A stretch of DNA of 64,000 bases from Dyadobacter linearis (GCF_907165045.1 NZ_CAJRAU010000001.1:496001-560000); one strand, 5' to 3'. Shown: positions 35,079-45,500, counted from the stretch's first letter. A program made the numbers and translations. Notes: a model not told the origin generated them from the sequence alone.

Positions 35079-36650
35079 TTACTCGCCCCGCGCGACGACC
35101 ATAACGACCGATTCTTTGTCGATTACCACTGCGCCGTCAGGAAGCCCTTTCGGTTTTCGTACAAATTTTTTCGGTGTGTAAATAACCGGGCACAGCGAGT
35201 CATTTTTTCTTTTTGAATAAAATGCAGCCAACTCCGCCGCCCGCTCGATCACCGGCGCTGGAAACGGTTTTCCTGACTGATTTTTCACTACCACGTGCGA
35301 GCCGGTCACATCTTTTGCATGCAGCCAGAGATCCTCTTTTCCGGCATATTGTTTGGTCAAAACGTCATTATTCTTGGCATTTCTCCCAATCAGGATCACG
35401 TAACCCATAAATTCGACGCGCTTGAAAAGCTCACTTACAGGCACCTCCGCTTTTTTCCCGTCCAGCTGGTGCGTCTTCACATAAGCCCTGAGCTCCCGCA
35501 GTGATTCAAATGCACCTATTTGCTCCAAATGCAAAGCCAGTTCCGCCCGCTCTTTTTCTCGAAATGCAAGACTATCATTGAGCCTGGCCAGCTCTATCTT
35601 TTCATTTTTAGATTTCCGGTAATAATTCTCTGCGTTCTTCTGCGCCGAAAGCTCCTTTTTTAGCTTGACTACAATCTGAGTATCCCGGTAAAAATCAAAA
35701 AGCTCCACTTTCTCGGTCCGCTCGGGGATAGCGTGCATATTGGCCATAATGATATTTCCAATCTCATCGTTGCGTACCGCATTTTCCAGCTCGACCAGTT
35801 TTTCAAAGGTATTTTCAAGATAATTATCCGTCTGCTGAATGCGTTTTCGCAATATTCTCAGCCAATCGGCTTTCTCCCTGTCCAGCCCACTGAGCCGGAT
35901 ATAGGTAATGTAAAATGCATTCAGCGCCTCAACCGGATCAGTGTATTCCTCTATTACCTCGCCGATTTCAAACAGTACCAGCGCCGGTTCAAGCTCGTTT
36001 TTGATCAGATAGAATTCACCTGCATCCAACTGCTCTAAAACCTCCTGAATGACATTCCAGCGTTCCTGCGGCTCTTCTTTTCCTTTTAGTTTTTCGGATA
36101 AATAAGCATTTACCAGCTTCCCGAACGTTGGGAAAAGGGCTTTATGATCTAGGTTATTTTGAAGGTAAGCTTCGAAAGATTGATCTACATCGCGGTCAAG
36201 GGAAGCCAGTGAAAGTGATTTATCAGGAGTTAATTTATTATTGAAAACCTGGATAATGCTTCCTGCGTTATCAAAGGAAAGCAGATTCGACCTATTACCG
36301 AAGAGCTTGAAAACCAATGCACTATCATCTAAAAACTGAACCTTGATCGCGCGCTCATTTTTGAATACCCGTACCAGCGAGACCGGCTTATTTTCAAAAT
36401 CGGTGAAGAGGTTCACACTATTCTTCCGCGCCCGGTCAAATTTGTCGGGAAAGCTCAGACAGGCGAATTGAGAAGTAAGGGTTGCTTTTAGAAAAAAAGG
36501 GTTGATCAATTCCTCTTCCCAAGCCTGATCCGCAAAAATCAGGATAATCTCATCCTTCTCCTGACTGAAAGCCTCAATAAAATATTTCCCCGCCAAACGA
36601 TCATGCAGGGCCGGAGCTAGTTGTTTTAAAAAATGGTAATTCTGATGCAA
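35079..36650 (-). CDS. NFACT family protein (Rqc2/RqcH-like, fibronectin-binding-like)
   Basis: The 523-residue protein has an NFACT-N domain (residues 1-200), a central coiled coil (about 280-390) and a C-terminal NFACT-R (DUF814) domain with KQYAGKEDLWLHAKDVTGSH then VVVKNQSGKPFPAPVIERAA. In Bacillus the related RqcH binds stalled 50S subunits and adds Ala tails. Whether the Bacteroidota proteins do the same is not shown by sequence. It is upstream of mrdA with a 72-base gap and may be separately transcribed. Confidence 0.9.
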   Translation of the reverse strand: MHQNYHFLKQLAPALHDRLAGKYFIEAFSQEKDEIILIFADQAWEEELINPFFLKATLTSQFACLSFPDKFDRARKNSVNLFTDFENKPVSLVRVFKNERAIKVQFLDDSALVFKLFGNRSNLLSFDNAGSIIQVFNNKLTPDKSLSLASLDRDVDQSFEAYLQNNLDHKALFPTFGKLVNAYLSEKLKGKEEPQERWNVIQEVLEQLDAGEFYLIKNELEPALVLFEIGEVIEEYTDPVEALNAFYITYIRLSGLDREKADWLRILRKRIQQTDNYLENTFEKLVELENAVRNDEIGNIIMANMHAIPERTEKVELFDFYRDTQIVVKLKKELSAQKNAENYYRKSKNEKIELARLNDSLAFREKERAELALHLEQIGAFESLRELRAYVKTHQLDGKKAEVPVSELFKRVEFMGYVILIGRNAKNNDVLTKQYAGKEDLWLHAKDVTGSHVVVKNQSGKPFPAPVIERAAELAAFYSKRKNDSLCPVIYTPKKFVRKPKGLPDGAVVIDKESVVMVVARGE

Positions 36651-36788
36651 AGTCAGGGCATTTGGTTCAGGGCAAAACTACTTTGTTTTGTTTGCTAATT
36701 GATAAGCACCGTTTGGATAATTTGAGAATGGAAAGAACGGTTTTCTGGCAAAAGGTTGTTAAGTTGTGTGAACATTAAACGGATTGAA

Positions 36789-37016
36789 ATGGAACAGACA
36801 ACCAAGTTGAACGACATGCAACTGTTCATGCTCAGGATGTTTGAGAAACAACTCAACGCAAGACAAGAGCGTGAAATAAAACAACTACTCTCAGACTATT
36901 TTGCAAAACAGATCGACGAAGAAATGGATCGGATTTGGGAGGAAAAGAGCCTGACCCAAGAAAAACTCGACGAAGCACTGAAATCTCACAAACGCACTAA
37001 ATATGGAGTTTCTTGA
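36789..37016 (+). CDS. Candidate antitoxin paired with PIN toxin
   Basis: From ATG 36789 (MEQTTKLNDMQLFMLRMFEK) the product is 75 residues, helical and charged, and ends KSHKRTKYGVS. The start at 36756 lacks support. No DNA-binding motif can be named, though its size, Glu/Lys content and helical look fit an antitoxin. Its stop overlaps the PIN gene by 4 bases (TTGA), the usual arrangement of type II toxin-antitoxin modules. Confidence 0.75.
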   Translation: MEQTTKLNDMQLFMLRMFEKQLNARQEREIKQLLSDYFAKQIDEEMDRIWEEKSLTQEKLDEALKSHKRTKYGVS

Positions 37017-37420
37017 TTCTTATAATTGATACCAATTGTCTGCTTGTAAGTATTCCCAGGTTGTCAAAAACACGATGGCTTTTTGATGAATTGAAGGCAG
37101 GAACCTTTCAGATTGGTATTACGAACGAAATTATTGAAGAATACGATGAGGTTATCGGCAACTTCTATTCTCCCACGCTCGCTGCGAATACGATAGAGCT
37201 TCTCTTGAATCTCAATAATACAATTTGGGTTACCCCTTTCTACAAATGGGGACTTATCAAAGACCAAGACGATAACAAGTTTGTAGATTGTGCAATTGCC
37301 TGCCAGGCAGATTTTATTGTTACTCATGACCGGCATTTTAATATTTTGAAGAAAATACCATTTCCAAGAGTCAATACACTGACGATGAACGATCTGCATT
37401 TAATATTAGGAGCAAAATAG
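37013..37420 (+). CDS. PIN-domain toxin (putative toxin-antitoxin RNase)
   Basis: The 135-residue PIN domain starts at TTG 37013 (no ATG exists after the in-frame stop at 36998). Acidic active-site residues: Asp in ILIIDTNCLL, Glu in IGITNEIIEEYDEV, Asp residues in KDQDDNKFVDCAIACQADFI and THDRHF. PIN toxins cleave RNA with Mg2+. It resembles the PIN family of putative toxin components found in many bacteria, next to a small antitoxin gene. It is intact. Confidence 0.88.
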   Translation: MILIIDTNCLLVSIPRLSKTRWLFDELKAGTFQIGITNEIIEEYDEVIGNFYSPTLAANTIELLLNLNNTIWVTPFYKWGLIKDQDDNKFVDCAIACQADFIVTHDRHFNILKKIPFPRVNTLTMNDLHLILGAK

Positions 37421-37433
37421 TCATGAAACTCCC

Positions 37434-37469
37434 AAAAAAAAGAGAAGCTCCCCGGTGCTGGGAAGCTTC
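37434..37469 (-). terminator. Terminator of the efflux operon
   Basis: GAAGCTCCCC...GGGAAGCTTC (37444-37469) forms a stem with one mismatch; on the minus strand it is followed by T8 (A-run 37434-37441). It lies just beyond the MFS gene stop. Confidence 0.75.
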
Positions 37470-37495
37470 TTCAATAACACTACTACACTTAAAAA

Positions 37496-39070
37496 TTAAT
37501 GCACTGCCGAAGTGTCTACTTTCGTTTTGCCGCTTTTTGTCCAAAGCACAAACGGAACGCAGATCAGGAACAAAATGCCCAGGTAAAGGAATACATCCAT
37601 ATAAGACATCACCTGCGCCTGTTTTGAAACCGTAAAGTCAAGGATCTTGTACCCGCTTTTCAAAGCAACATCCGACGAAAGCCCCTTTGCCATAAATGAA
37701 TGCTGCAAACCTTCAACCCGCTGCTGAACAATCGGATTGTTAACATCGAGCTTACTTACCAGATCATTCCGGTGGAACATATTCTGGCGGGCTATGAATG
37801 TGGTAATCACCGCAACTCCAAAAGAACCGCCCAGCTGCCGCATCATCCCCGTAAATGCCGCTCCCTCACCAATTTCCCGGCCTTTCAGGGTAGAAAGTGC
37901 CAGCGTTGTGATCGGTACAAATAACAGCCCCAACCCTATTCCACGCACGATTAGCATATTAAAAAACGCGTCGCTGCCGGTATCCGGCGTCAGTACCAGG
38001 TAGCCCCAATAGCTGTAAATGAAGAAAAACACCATTCCGATCGCCACCAGATATTGCTGTTTCACGCCCCGCTGCAAAAGCTGCCCCACAATAGGCATCA
38101 TCATCGCGGTTACGATAGCGGCGGGTACCATCAGCATTCCTGACTGTGTGGCTGTCCAGCCTAACGTGGCCTGGGTGTAAAGCGGAATGATAAATGTAGA
38201 GCCGTACAAGCCAAAGCCAAGAATGAAAGAAAGTATGGTACCAACCCGGAGATTTCCATTTTTCAAAACTCGCAGGTTCACGATCGGATTCTTGTAAGTA
38301 AGCTCCCGCCAGATAAAAAAGAAGAATGAGAAAACCGTGGTTATCGAAAGAATAGTAATGATCTCGTCATTGAACCAATCCTCTTCCTGCCCTTTTTCCA
38401 AAACATACTGCAAAGATCCCACTGCCGCTGCCAGGAAAATGATCCCCCACCAGTCGATTTCGCTGCTGCTCTTTTTCTCCGAATATTTCGGGCTTCTTAC
38501 GAATTGCAGCGTAAGCATTGCCGCGATAATACCGAGCGGAATATTAATGTAAAATATATAAGGCCAGCTGTAATTATCGACGATATAGCCACCCAGCGGC
38601 GGACCCAATGTAGGCCCGACAATCACACCCAATCCATAAATAGCTTGTGCAATCCCACGTTTTTCAGGAGGATAACTTTCGGTGATCAGCGTTTGCGCGG
38701 TTACCAGTAAAGCGCCGCCGCCAAAGCCCTGGATCAGTCTGAAAAAGACCAGTTCCCAGATATTATTTGCATTACCGCAAAGAAATGAAGCGACGGTAAA
38801 TATGATAATCGAAGCCGCAAAATAATTTCTCCGTCCAAATTGCTGGGAAAGCCAGCTCGTCATCGGCACAATGATCACATTACCGATCGCATAAGCCGTA
38901 ATTACCCAGCTTACTTCCGATAATGTACCGCCCAGGTTACCTCTCATATCGTTGAGGGCAACATTGACGATCGTTGTATCCACAATTTCCAGCAGCGCGC
39001 AAAGCACGGCGGTAATCGTAATAATGATCCTTCTATACCCGTATTCTACGAGCGATTCCTGTAATTCCAT
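37496..39070 (-). CDS. DHA2-type MFS multidrug exporter (EmrB/QacA family)
   Basis: The 524-residue protein has 14 predicted helices. Family hallmarks: VDTTIVNVALNDMRGNLGG in helix 1, SWLSQQFGRRNYF in loop 2-3, RLIQGFGGGALLVTAQTLI and GPTLGPPLGGYIVDNYSWPY (motif C). It exports drugs by proton antiport, together with the HlyD adaptor and TolC channel encoded upstream in the operon (tripartite EmrAB-TolC layout). It follows the adaptor gene by 33 bases. Confidence 0.96.
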   Translation of the reverse strand: MELQESLVEYGYRRIIITITAVLCALLEIVDTTIVNVALNDMRGNLGGTLSEVSWVITAYAIGNVIIVPMTSWLSQQFGRRNYFAASIIIFTVASFLCGNANNIWELVFFRLIQGFGGGALLVTAQTLITESYPPEKRGIAQAIYGLGVIVGPTLGPPLGGYIVDNYSWPYIFYINIPLGIIAAMLTLQFVRSPKYSEKKSSSEIDWWGIIFLAAAVGSLQYVLEKGQEEDWFNDEIITILSITTVFSFFFFIWRELTYKNPIVNLRVLKNGNLRVGTILSFILGFGLYGSTFIIPLYTQATLGWTATQSGMLMVPAAIVTAMMMPIVGQLLQRGVKQQYLVAIGMVFFFIYSYWGYLVLTPDTGSDAFFNMLIVRGIGLGLLFVPITTLALSTLKGREIGEGAAFTGMMRQLGGSFGVAVITTFIARQNMFHRNDLVSKLDVNNPIVQQRVEGLQHSFMAKGLSSDVALKSGYKILDFTVSKQAQVMSYMDVFLYLGILFLICVPFVLWTKSGKTKVDTSAVH

Positions 39071-39103
39071 CCTGATTTATTTCAAGATTACTAATTCGAT
39101 ATC

Positions 39104-40186
39104 CTAGTTCAGCTCCACGTCCACCTGCACGTTCATGCCCGGACGCAACCGTGCGATAAACGCGTCATCCGCTTTTGTAAATTCAATCCTAACAGGCAGA
39201 CGCTGAACTACTTTCACGAAGTTACCACTTGCATTATCCGGAGGAAGCAGGGCGAAACGTGCGCCGGTTGCCGGTGAAAATGACGCGACTTTTGCTTCAA
39301 ATTCGTGGTCAGGATACGCGTCCACATGTATTTTCACATGCTGGCCCAGCTTCATTCTGGTAAGCTGCGTTTCCTTGAAATTCGCTACGATCCAGGGTTC
39401 AGTGGTTGATATAATGCTGAAAAGCGACTGTCCCGCTTGTAAAAACTGTCCAAGCTGCGCATTCACTTTTGAAACGCGACCGTCGGTTGGTGCTGTGATC
39501 ACGGTGTATGAAAGATTCAGTTCCGCATTCGCGATCTCCGCCGCACGGGCTTTGATATTTGCATTCGCCACGGCAGTTTGACGTGAAGTCGCGCTGGTCT
39601 GCTTTCCGGCTGCTTTCGCCTGACGCTCAGCTGCATTTTTTTGAGCTACCAAAACCGCCAGCTGACGTTCGGCTCTCTGTTTCGTAGCCGAAGCCTGCTC
39701 AAATTCTTGCTGCGTGATCGAATGGTCTTTGATCAGGTTCTCATATCTCGCAAAATCCTGGTTCGCCCGCCACACATTGACTTTTGCTTCCTCGATCTGT
39801 GCTTCCACAATCGACACGTTCGCTTCATAAGTGATGCCGCTCGCCTGCGATGCACTAGTTGTCGCATTCGCTACCACCAAACTTCCCTCCGACCCTGCCA
39901 GCGCAGCTTTCGCCTGTTCGAGCCTGATCAGCTGATCGCGGTTATCAAGTACAATAAGGGTATCCCCTTTCTTAACTTCCTGATTGTCTTTTACTTTGAT
40001 CTCAGTGACATAACCCGAAATTCTTGGAATAACTGGACTGATATTCGCATCAACCTGCGCATCGTCTGTTTCTTCGTGGTGCAATCCGTGGTTATACTTC
40101 GTAAATCCCCAGGTCCCGCCAGCAATAATAAGCACAGCCAGGATAATGATGAACCGGTTATTTTTCTTCTTCGGTGTGGTTTCCAT
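39104..40186 (-). CDS. HlyD/EmrA family membrane fusion protein
   Basis: Start at ATG 40186 (METTPKKKNNRFIIILAVLI) gives 360 residues with one N-terminal transmembrane helix; an ORF extension to 40291 would read through repeat sequence. The biotinyl-lipoyl-like halves are seen as VDANISPVIPRISGYVTEIK and YTVITAPTDGRVSKVNAQLG, flanking a long alpha-hairpin with Ala/Gln/Lys-rich heptads. It links the MFS pump to TolC in the periplasm. Confidence 0.95.
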   Translation of the reverse strand: METTPKKKNNRFIIILAVLIIAGGTWGFTKYNHGLHHEETDDAQVDANISPVIPRISGYVTEIKVKDNQEVKKGDTLIVLDNRDQLIRLEQAKAALAGSEGSLVVANATTSASQASGITYEANVSIVEAQIEEAKVNVWRANQDFARYENLIKDHSITQQEFEQASATKQRAERQLAVLVAQKNAAERQAKAAGKQTSATSRQTAVANANIKARAAEIANAELNLSYTVITAPTDGRVSKVNAQLGQFLQAGQSLFSIISTTEPWIVANFKETQLTRMKLGQHVKIHVDAYPDHEFEAKVASFSPATGARFALLPPDNASGNFVKVVQRLPVRIEFTKADDAFIARLRPGMNVQVDVELN

Positions 40187-40224
40187 TTTACAATGAGTAA
40201 ATGATTGAATGATTGATTTTTTTT

Positions 40225-40341
40225 GGGAGGAAGGAGGAAAGGGAGGAAGGAGGAAGGAATAAAAAATATTATAGTCATTGCGAAACTCCATCCTCCCTTT
40301 CCTCCATCCTCCCTTTCCTCCCTTCCTCCCTTCCTCCCCCT
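40225..40341. repeat. Purine/pyrimidine-rich inverted repeat between tolC-like and hlyD-like genes
   Basis: A 35-base all-purine run (40225-40259) and an almost pure C/T run (40287-40341) share complementary CCTCCCTTTCCTCC blocks. The C/T run also holds a direct 15-bp repeat (40291-40305 and 40307-40321). On the minus strand (mRNA sense) the second part has four G-tracts of three or more with loops of 5-6 bases. Confidence 0.85.
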
Positions 40342-41680
40342 ACTGAATTACCCCCGCAGTTTGTTCCAACCGCTTGAAAGCGACGATGGCATCTGCCTTG
40401 GCGGCTTCGTAGTTGATTTTTGATTGTACCTGGGCTACGTCAGCGTCGAGGAGTTCGGTGGTGGTTACCAGGCTGTTATCGTATTTATTTTTGGTAATTC
40501 GGTAATTTTCGTTCGCTTGCTCCACTGCCTTCGCATACACATCTATTTTCCTTTTACTCAAAACATAGTTGTAAAAGGCAGTATTGACTTCAAGATGCAA
40601 CTTGTCCAGCAAGATATCTTCATCGGTTTTTAGCTGATAAGCGTGGGTCCGTGCCTGAGCGATTTTTGAACCGGACTTCCAGAGCGACGCCACATCGTAC
40701 CTGATCCCGACGCCCGCATTCACTGCATTCGGGATAACCGCAACTCCGGGAATGTTCAGCGCGACATAGCCGGCCGTCAATGCCACACTTGGATAGAAAT
40801 CCGCCTTGGCGCCCTTAATATCGATATTCGCTGCCTTTTGGCGGATCCCATTTGCTGCAATATCCTTTCTGTGCGTCAATGCAGTTTGTTCCCAGTCACC
40901 CACATTTCCTTCTTCTTTAAAAGTCAGAAAACTCGCAGAATCTGCCATCAAAGGCGTATTTTCGGGCAGTCCCAAAAGCAGGTCCATATTGATCGTGGTC
41001 ACTTTCAGGTCATTTTCTGCGTCAAGTAATGTAAGCTCCACGTTAGATTCCTGCAACTTGGCTTTCATCAGATCGTTTCTCGCGAGCATCCCATTTTTTT
41101 CACGATTGGTAAATTCTTCCACCCGCTGGCGCTCACGCAATAGGTTTTCAGCAACCAGATCGACCGATTTGTTAGCTTTGTAAAGGTTACTGTAAGCTGC
41201 AATTGTATTCTGGATCACCGCGTCGCGATCACTTTCAGCATCTAGTTTCGCAGCTTCTTCAAGGTAGTGTGCTGATTGCAGTCCGTATTTGAACCGGAAA
41301 CCAGAAAATATCGGCAGAGACGCACTCGCCATTCCGTACATGACCTGGTGCACTTCCGGAGTCGCCGAGCCCGAGGCAGTACTGTCGCTCGTGCTTGGTT
41401 TTACCTTCAAATTGATATTCGGTGTGTTGACCCGCAGGTAGGAACCCGAAATGCTCAGACTAGGCAGCTGATTTTCCTTGATCTGCCTGATACTCAATCC
41501 GGCCAGGTCTACATTGGTCTGGCTCAATTTCAGCTGTTTGCTGTTTTTCAGGCTCATTTCAATGGCCTCTTCCAGGGTAATCGTGCGTGCGGCCTGGGCG
41601 AATGCGTGGGAATTTGCTGCGATCCAGATCGCTCCGGCTGCCACCCAAACCATTCTCCTAATTTTGAATGTGGTGTTCAT
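40340..41680 (-). CDS. TolC-family outer-membrane efflux protein
   Basis: The 446-residue protein has a signal peptide (to HAFAQ, residue about 28) and two OEP repeats, with TITLEEAIEMSLKNSKQLKLS and YEAAKADAIVAFKRLEQTAG typical of TolC. It forms the outer-membrane channel of the tripartite pump. It is the second gene of the operon, overlapping the TetR gene by 23 bases (a later ATG at 41653 would remove the overlap). Confidence 0.93.
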   Translation of the reverse strand: MNTTFKIRRMVWVAAGAIWIAANSHAFAQAARTITLEEAIEMSLKNSKQLKLSQTNVDLAGLSIRQIKENQLPSLSISGSYLRVNTPNINLKVKPSTSDSTASGSATPEVHQVMYGMASASLPIFSGFRFKYGLQSAHYLEEAAKLDAESDRDAVIQNTIAAYSNLYKANKSVDLVAENLLRERQRVEEFTNREKNGMLARNDLMKAKLQESNVELTLLDAENDLKVTTINMDLLLGLPENTPLMADSASFLTFKEEGNVGDWEQTALTHRKDIAANGIRQKAANIDIKGAKADFYPSVALTAGYVALNIPGVAVIPNAVNAGVGIRYDVASLWKSGSKIAQARTHAYQLKTDEDILLDKLHLEVNTAFYNYVLSKRKIDVYAKAVEQANENYRITKNKYDNSLVTTTELLDADVAQVQSKINYEAAKADAIVAFKRLEQTAGVIQ

Positions 41681-42302
41681 TGGTTACTGTCGATTTAAAT
41701 AAGCTTTTAAGATGCTGGCTCAGACTGCGTTTCAAGTGTATTTGAAACTCCTCTTTGCCCATCGATTCCAGGTTGTTGATTTTCTTGTAAAAGTCCTGTG
41801 TAGCAATCGCGTAGTTGACGGTGCCGTAAAGTGTAGTGCTCATCAGGCTCATATCAATGCCTTCACGGAAAACCCCGGCCGCCTGTCCCTCCTGGATCAG
41901 ACGCTGCATGAGTTCGATGTTCCTCATTTTCAGTCCCATAATGTGTTGAGATATTGTTTCGTTACGGTCCGAAGAAAGCGTTTCGCGCAGCATGATATTG
42001 TGAAAGCTCTGGTTACCCATTAACCTATCTATAACACTGTCTATCAGCATATTGATCTTTTGCATAGGACTTAACTCGTCGTTTGTGACCAGCGTTTCCA
42101 ACCGCGATCTGGACTCGGTCATTCTGAACTGAAACAAAGCCTCGATCAGCTTTTCCTTCGACCCGAAATAGTAAGAGATCATCGACACATTCACGTCCGC
42201 CTCCTGCGCAATGTCGCGCACCGAAGTACCGGCGAAGCCTTTTTGAGCGAAAAGCCGCTCCGCCACTTCTATTATCTGTATTTGCTTTGAGTTATATTCC
42301 AT
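41658..42302 (-). CDS. TetR family transcriptional regulator of the efflux operon
   Basis: The 214-residue protein starts MEYNSKQIQIIEVAERLFAQ and has the TetR helix-turn-helix at residues 10-55: KGFAGTSVRDIAQEADVNVS followed by MISYYFGSKEKLIEALF. The C-terminal ligand and dimer domain is variable. It is the first gene of the operon with tolC-, emrA- and emrB-like genes, and an autoregulatory operator lies upstream, so it is likely the drug-responsive repressor. Confidence 0.95.
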   Translation of the reverse strand: MEYNSKQIQIIEVAERLFAQKGFAGTSVRDIAQEADVNVSMISYYFGSKEKLIEALFQFRMTESRSRLETLVTNDELSPMQKINMLIDSVIDRLMGNQSFHNIMLRETLSSDRNETISQHIMGLKMRNIELMQRLIQEGQAAGVFREGIDMSLMSTTLYGTVNYAIATQDFYKKINNLESMGKEEFQIHLKRSLSQHLKSLFKSTVTNEHHIQN

Positions 42303-42353
42303 ATAATGTGCTCATCATCAGCTGCTAACATCTTCATATTGCTGATTGCAAAA

Positions 42354-42385
42354 CAAAGGTAACTGACTGAAAAACAAAATTCAAA
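42354..42385 (-). promoter_or_regulatory. Promoter of the TetR-efflux operon, overlapped by the operator
   Basis: Minus-strand TTTG (42385-42382), 20-base spacer, TACCTTTG (42361-42354). The -33 box lies inside the first palindrome, so repressor binding should block polymerase. Confidence 0.65.
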
Positions 42386-42400
42386 CGATCGTTTGAATTT
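42377..42400. promoter_or_regulatory. TetR operator 1, 24-bp perfect palindrome
   Basis: The half-sites TCAAAC-GATC-GTTTGA (42381-42396) are extended by AAAT/ATTT to a perfect 24-bp palindrome. It overlaps the -33 box of the TetR promoter. Confidence 0.8.
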
Positions 42401-42401
42401 A

Positions 42402-42417
42402 TCAAACAAACGTTTGA
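42402..42417. promoter_or_regulatory. TetR operator 2
   Basis: TCAAAC-AAAC-GTTTGA repeats both half-sites of operator 1 with a different four-base centre. The two centres are 21 bp apart, about two helical turns, so two dimers could bind the same face. Confidence 0.75.
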
Positions 42418-42560
42418 ATTATGGTATCAATTATTAATTTAATACCATTAAAATTTTTTAATATTTAGATTAAAACGGAAGCAACGTTATCGCTGCGGAT
42501 ATTGTCATATCTTGGACACATAAATATTCCACCCATTCCTTTTCGTTCGTCAATCCGCTT

Positions 42561-45500
42561 ATGAATGCAATTTCTACCGGCAGGTCGTTGCTGATCTTTC
42601 TATTCTTTTTCATTTTTAAAATAGCAGCCGCGCAGCAGAATCTGCCGGTTTGCGCCACAAATGATTCACTGTCAGATGCCAGATTAGCCAAATACGCGCA
42701 ACTCAGTGACCTCACCCGCGCGCGAACCTCGGCCGGCGAAAGACTGGAATACCGCCTTGGTATCGACATCAATTATGACACTTACGTCGCATATAATGGC
42801 GACAAGGACAAACTCACAAAAGAGGCTTACCGCTTTATACAGGCAGCATCGGACATTTTCGAGCGCGAGATTAATGTAAAGCTCACCATCAGCTACATCC
42901 AGATCTGGGATCAGCCCGAACCTTACGTTTTCACAAACGACTTCGAATATTTCACACACGTCCTGAACTACTGGACGTTGAACCGTTTTGAAGAACGCGA
43001 CGCGGTAGTCGGGTTTTCCGTTCGCAACGGCTGGTTTTACGGAGGCTACCGCATGTGTACATCCAACTTCCCAGTGCCCGGTAATTCTTATATTGATGTA
43101 GACCTGCTTTGCCATGAATTGGGACACACCTTAGGCTCACCACATACCCATAGCTGCTCCTGGCCCGGCGGCCCGATTGACCGCTGCACCAATGTGGAAG
43201 GCGCAACAAGTGAATGCGAGGACGGTTACCAAGAATATGTGAATGGTTCGATTATGTCCTATTGCCGCAGCGTGCTTAGCTTTCACCCGCTTTGCCGGAA
43301 CCTGATGCGCGACTATGCGGAAGGTAAGATAGAACCGACTTTCAAGCTCGGTGCATTCACCGAGCAGCCCAGTGAGCCTGCCGCGCTTTCACTCCGCGAT
43401 CCAAATCCCGACGCGACCATTTCCACCCCATCTTTCGACTGGAAAGCAGCCTTTCGCGCAGATAGGTACCGGTTCCAGATCGCAAAGGATCAGGCATTTA
43501 CACAAATCGTGGAGGATACACTGATCAGACAATCTTATTTCCAATCGCGCGGGCAAAGTGAGGGTAGTTATTTTTCCCGGTACCGGGCAGAAAATGATAT
43601 TAAAGCAGAAGAATGGTCGCAATCTGTCCGCTTTACGATCGCACCTTTCTCAACCAGCACCGCGCCTCCTCTGCTTTTTGATGCCAGAATAATCAGTGCG
43701 AGGAATCTGACCGGCTATTTTTATGCATTTGCGGGTATCAGTCACTATGAGGTGGAGATTACCGACGTGAATGCGCGGGAAAGTTTTACGCGGTCGTTTG
43801 AAACCCTTGCCGGGGCGCAGCAGTCTTTTTCAATTTTACACCCTTATGAATGGTATAAGCAGTTTATAGTTCGTTTGCGCGTTCAGAAAAATAATGTCTG
43901 GGGCGAATGGTCTGCTGTTTATCCCCTTTCCCAATCCTGGACGAATACTTTCGGCTCGGCCAATCAGGTTACAAAAACATCGAGCACCCCTATCCTGACA
44001 ACAACGCTGTCAAAAGGCACATTTCACCCTGGCCCTATTACAGGTTACCTCGAAGTGGCGACTGACAACAAGTTCAGTAACATTGTGCATCGCGATTCCA
44101 TGGCATCCAATGCGATTAACAGCTGGAATTCCACCAAAATGCTCTACCGCCCCGATTTGCAGGAAAATTCATCCTATCATGTTCGTTCCAGAATCAAATG
44201 GGCGCCTAAATCTTATTCAGAATGGGAGAACTTACAGCTCAGCACGGGATTCAAGGATCAGCGGTTTCGGTACCTGGGCGTTGTTTCGCCCAACTTGCAG
44301 GAACCAGGATACACGGCGATGTTTAGAAACCGGTTTGTAAAGGGAGTTGACAAAATGTACGTTCACTCTATCACCGCCGGCTACTATGAAAGCGGAGATC
44401 TGGACCAATGGGATACCTACATTTCCTCAACCACAAATGGCAAGTCGCCCAATAATCTCCAATTCTTCGGGATTAACCGAAATGGAACGATTTATATGAT
44501 GGACCTGGCCAATAATATGGTAGTAAAAACAGGCAATAGCTACGAAAGATATTTGCAACCAGAGAAATTTTACTCCAATGGTTTATGCCCGCTCGCAGTC
44601 ACTGAGAACAGCGGGGTTTTCTTTGTGACCGGTGACAGGGGTATAGGTCGTTTCCAGGAAGGAAACTGGTATTTCTACGGCCAGGAAACATTTGGTACCA
44701 CCCGGCTGATGACGGTGACAAGTGACCCCGATGATCATATCTGGGCTGTAACCGATCAGGGAAACGTTTGGAAATTCTATAATAACAACTGGTCGCAGCA
44801 TTCATTTATACCGGAAGGCTACCGCGTTACAGGGTTGGCTTTTGATCAGAATAAGCTGCCCACCGCCTATGGTGAATTCGGTATCAGGCAACTCAACTCT
44901 GCTAATAATAGCTGGGAAATGATCGAGGCAATAGCCCCGCAATCTATTAGAAAGGTTGTTTTCGATAAAAATAACCGGCTTTGGGCTGCGTCATTCAATT
45001 TTTGGGACGACACCAACATTCAGCAAAGCCTGATCAGTTACAAAGACGGAATCGCAAATGTGTACACGGACGGTCTGGATATGCTCAGGGAGAACTTTGA
45101 CATCGAGTACTTTAACGAAAAACTGCTGATTCTCACAGGTGGGGCCGAGCTGCATACTTTTGACGAAAATAAAATCCAGCGGTTCGAACCCAAAGCGGGC
45201 TATTGCACGGGCGAAAACGTAGCACTTACGATCACTTCCAACTCGACTTTTTCCAAAAACAAATCAGCTACCGTTGAAATCAGGAATATGGAGAAAGGAA
45301 ATATCACGAGCATTCCTGTTCAGGTCGAAAACGGGCTGATCAGCTTTCAGCTGCCTGAAACGATTGCAAAAGGGACTTACGCGCTCAAAACGATATTTAC
45401 GTATCCAGCCCTGGAAAGTAACGAAAGCGGCAGTTTCCAGATCCAGCCGCCTGAGATAGTAAATGTAAAAGTGGAGAAAAACGGGTTATTTAAAACGGCA

